From NCBI GenBank assembly GCA_030040115.1, contig JASHUH010000241.1, positions 1 through 7,244 on the forward strand: DNA of 7,244 nt, read 5' to 3'. Of the stretch, positions 6,145 through 7,244 are shown piece by piece. The stretch is from Acidobacteriaceae bacterium (GTDB lineage Bacteria; Acidobacteriota; Terriglobia; Terriglobales; Acidobacteriaceae). Numbering within the stretch: position 1 is the stretch's first letter; the number at the start of each line of letters is the position of its first letter. The position numbers were made by a program, and so were the translations under genes. The notes beneath the pieces were generated by a model. The model did not search any database. It had not been told where the DNA came from and was given only the letters and a program-made list of their open reading frames with translations.

Positions 6145-6657
6145 TTTCGGCAAAGTCTCCTGATTCCGGCTGTTCATAAACGCCCGCCGCCCTCCTTGCG
6201 CGCGCAAGTTGAGGTCATGGATCGGGGACCGGCTCTCTTCCGCGTTGAATCCACGCGCAAGTAGCGGATTTGGCTTGAATTTCGGCGGTCCTCCATAGAA
6301 CTGCCGGGCGTGGCTCAACACCATTCCCGCGCGGCCGTGCATCGGCTGCACAATGCCCCGAACCTCCACGTTCTGATCGCGGTATTTGTTCAACTCACCC
6401 ACCGTGTCGTGGTCTTCCCAAAGGCTCACAATCGTAAACCTGCAATCCGCATCCGGCGTCTGGGGCGAACACACATCCAGGAACCGTGTCCCATCTGCAA
6501 GTTGCACCACATCATAGATATATGCGGAAACGCAAACGTCCTTATTGAGCATTTTCGCGGCTTGCTCGGCGGTCACGCATGATTTGGGGGACCGGGCAAA
6601 GGCGAGTACGGACGCACAAAGAAACAGTGCGGCGAGCAATTTCGCGCGGCGGAGCAA
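6142..6657 (-). CDS. Secreted small OB-fold-like protein
   Basis: 171 residues. A signal peptide (1-21, 'AKLLAALFLCASVLAFA', cleavage near AFA-R) sends it to the periplasm or outside. The core (about 27-120) reads as alternating beta strands: 'SCVTAEQAAKMLNKDVCVSAYIYDVV', then 'GTRFLDVCS', 'CRFTIVSLWEDH', 'YRDQNVEVRGIVQPMHGRAG', 'MVLSHARQF'. This pattern (gate Cys, 'V.G.V..V', 'FLD', 'F.v', 'l.gk.v.v.G', 'i.l....q') resembles small exported OB-fold domains; this is recognition by pattern, not by alignment. Cys27, Cys42, Cys63 and Cys72 could form disulfides. The tail (122-171) is polar and probably disordered. The start is TTG, supported by a well-spaced AGGAG. Its 3' end converges on the MFS gene within the octamer repeat. 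Function unknown. Confidence 0.75.
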   Translation of the reverse strand: MLRRAKLLAALFLCASVLAFARSPKSCVTAEQAAKMLNKDVCVSAYIYDVVQLADGTRFLDVCSPQTPDADCRFTIVSLWEDHDTVGELNKYRDQNVEVRGIVQPMHGRAGMVLSHARQFYGGPPKFKPNPLLARGFNAEESRSPIHDLNLRAQGGRRAFMNSRNQETLPK

Positions 6658-6665
6658 GATGAGCT

Positions 6666-6670
6666 CTCCT
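6666..6670 (-). promoter_or_regulatory. Ribosome binding site that fixes a TTG start
   Basis: AGGAG on the minus strand, eight bases before the TTG at 6655-6657. There is no in-frame ATG or GTG before the signal peptide, so this site decides the start of the secreted OB-fold-like gene. Confidence 0.6.
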
Positions 6671-6766
6671 GATGAGTTGCAGTCAGGTTACCGCAAAACG
6701 ACCGAAAAAGGAACCCATGTAAATTGATCTACACCTCACCTTGGATATACAACTTCGGTCAGATAC

Positions 6767-6786
6767 CCGGTTCGGACCGGATATCC
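6767..6786 (+). promoter_or_regulatory. Candidate operator palindromes upstream of the antitoxin
   Basis: CCGGT-TCGG-ACCGG (6767-6780) is a perfect 5-bp inverted repeat. It overlaps GGATATCC (6779-6786), a perfect 8-base palindrome. They lie 12-31 bases before the antitoxin's original ATG (6798), where VapBC/MazEF-type modules commonly carry the site for autoregulation by antitoxin or complex. The operator role is inferred from position only. Confidence 0.3.
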
Positions 6787-6811
6787 TGGGGCTTGAGATG
6801 AAACTGGCAAA

Positions 6812-7027
6812 ATGGGGAACAATCTCGCGCTGCGCATTCCTGCCGAGGTGGTGGAGAAGCTTGGGTTGAAGCCCGACGAAGAGGCCGATGTTCGCGTCAC
6901 TTGGAAGAATTCATTTGAGGTGGTTCGGAACTTGACGAGACAGCAGGCGATTGAAAGGATGCGGGCAATGCGCTTTGTCCTTCCCGAGGACTACAAGTTT
7001 GATCGTGATGAGATTTATGACAGCTAG
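6812..7027 (+). CDS. AbrB/MazE-fold (VapB-type) antitoxin, 5' end frameshifted
   Basis: DNA-binding antitoxin of a type II toxin-antitoxin pair. The open frame (71 residues) reads 'NNLALRIPAEVVEKLGLK' then 'PDEEADVRVTWKNSFEVVR', the swapped-hairpin AbrB fold, and a C-terminal toxin-binding tail ending 'LPEDYKFDRDEIYDS', very like antitoxins paired with PIN toxins. The family normally begins M-K-x-A-K-W-G-N. That start is present in another frame at 6798 (ATG AAA CTG GCA AAA TGG GG), preceded by TGGGG at a suitable distance, and then meets AAC AAT one base short. So the ancestral start is 6798 with one base lost in the GGGGAA stretch; translation from there ends after 24 codons. The ATG at 6812 could rescue a form lacking the first beta strand. 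The stop overlaps the toxin ATG by 11 bases. Confidence 0.75.
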   Translation: MGNNLALRIPAEVVEKLGLKPDEEADVRVTWKNSFEVVRNLTRQQAIERMRAMRFVLPEDYKFDRDEIYDS

Positions 7028-7244
7028 ATATTTCTTCGACACCAATCTCTTGGTTTACGTTTTTGGATCACCCACTGAAACAGATCCCGATCCGGGTAGG
7101 GACCGGGCGCAGGAGTTACTTATTTATTGGCGAGTCCGATGTGAGCGCTCAGGTGCTCAACGAGTTCGTCGATGTATGCCGGCGAAAAGTGAAACTGAAC
7201 TGGAATGAGATTCAAGGAGCCCTGAAAGTAATCGAGGAGCTATG
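7017..7244 (+). pseudogene. PIN-domain (VapC-type) toxin, frameshifted and cut by the window edge
   Basis: Toxin partner of the preceding antitoxin; PIN proteins are Mg-dependent ribonucleases. From ATG 7017-7019 (overlapping the antitoxin stop) the frame gives 'MTARYFFDTNLLVYVFGSP', with the first catalytic Asp in 'FFDTN', and runs through 'DRAQELL' (about residue 36). After that the frame turns into Arg/Cys-rich nonsense and stops at 7206-7208. The expected continuation, 'GESDVSAQVLNEFVDVCRRK' and then 'LNWNEIQGALKVIEEL', is in another frame from 7129 to the edge, with the second catalytic acid in 'NEF'. One extra base in 7116-7128 (TTACTTATTTATT) explains this. As written, the product would lack the catalytic acids after the first and should be inactive. 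The C-terminal part is outside the window. Confidence 0.75.

Noticed and set aside
5537..6163. Plus-strand open frame of 208 codons and minus-strand frames at 4749-5423 and 5420-5677
   Set aside because: All overlap the transporter, whose membrane helices and motifs are continuous in its own frame.
6310..6727. Plus-strand open frames of 90 and 60 codons
   Set aside because: Antisense to the secreted OB-fold-like gene and its upstream region; no protein-like features.
6951..7016. Upstream ATG (6951) for the PIN toxin
   Set aside because: It lies inside the antitoxin. PIN toxins start just before the FFDTN motif, which fits the ATG at 7017.

Overview
The window looks like a chromosomal segment of a GC-rich Gram-negative bacterium. 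The outer-membrane efflux parts show two membranes. The gene style suggests Acidobacteriota: a three-gene efflux operon with a TPR protein in the middle, TACAAT boxes sitting almost on start codons, and small orphan membrane proteins. The phylum is an inference from style; no rRNA or other marker is present.

Left third (1-3115, minus strand): a tightly coupled tripartite-efflux operon. In transcription order it encodes a HlyD/MacA-like periplasmic adaptor, a secreted TPR protein and a TolC-type outer-membrane channel. The channel runs off the left edge. Consecutive genes overlap by a few bases (1877-1880 and 886-890), so the three products are probably made together and the TPR protein is likely part of the pump's biology. 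No inner-membrane pump is inside the window; it may lie beyond position 1.

Middle (3234-4794): divergent from the operon is queF, the queuosine-pathway preQ0 reductase, with a -10 box so close to the ATG that the mRNA is probably leaderless. After it comes an accessory stretch of small genes: a 77-residue coiled-coil protein (minus); a divergent two-helix membrane protein that is continuous only across a +1 frame change; a possible promoter; a strong terminator hairpin; and a 98-residue basic membrane protein (plus).

Right part (4818-7244): a Spinster-like MFS transporter (plus) converges on a secreted small OB-fold-like protein (minus). Their 3' ends meet in an inverted arrangement of an 8-base repeat whose arms reach both stop codons. 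The window ends in a VapBC-type toxin-antitoxin module (AbrB/MazE-fold antitoxin plus PIN toxin). Each gene carries an apparent one-base indel, so the module looks decayed, or the sequence has errors there.

The larger genes are ordinary. The material worth a second look is the small elements: the TPR-containing efflux operon, the frameshifted two-helix protein, the promoter/terminator leader, the octamer repeat and the broken TA pair. I did not find a clearly new multi-gene defence or biosynthetic system.
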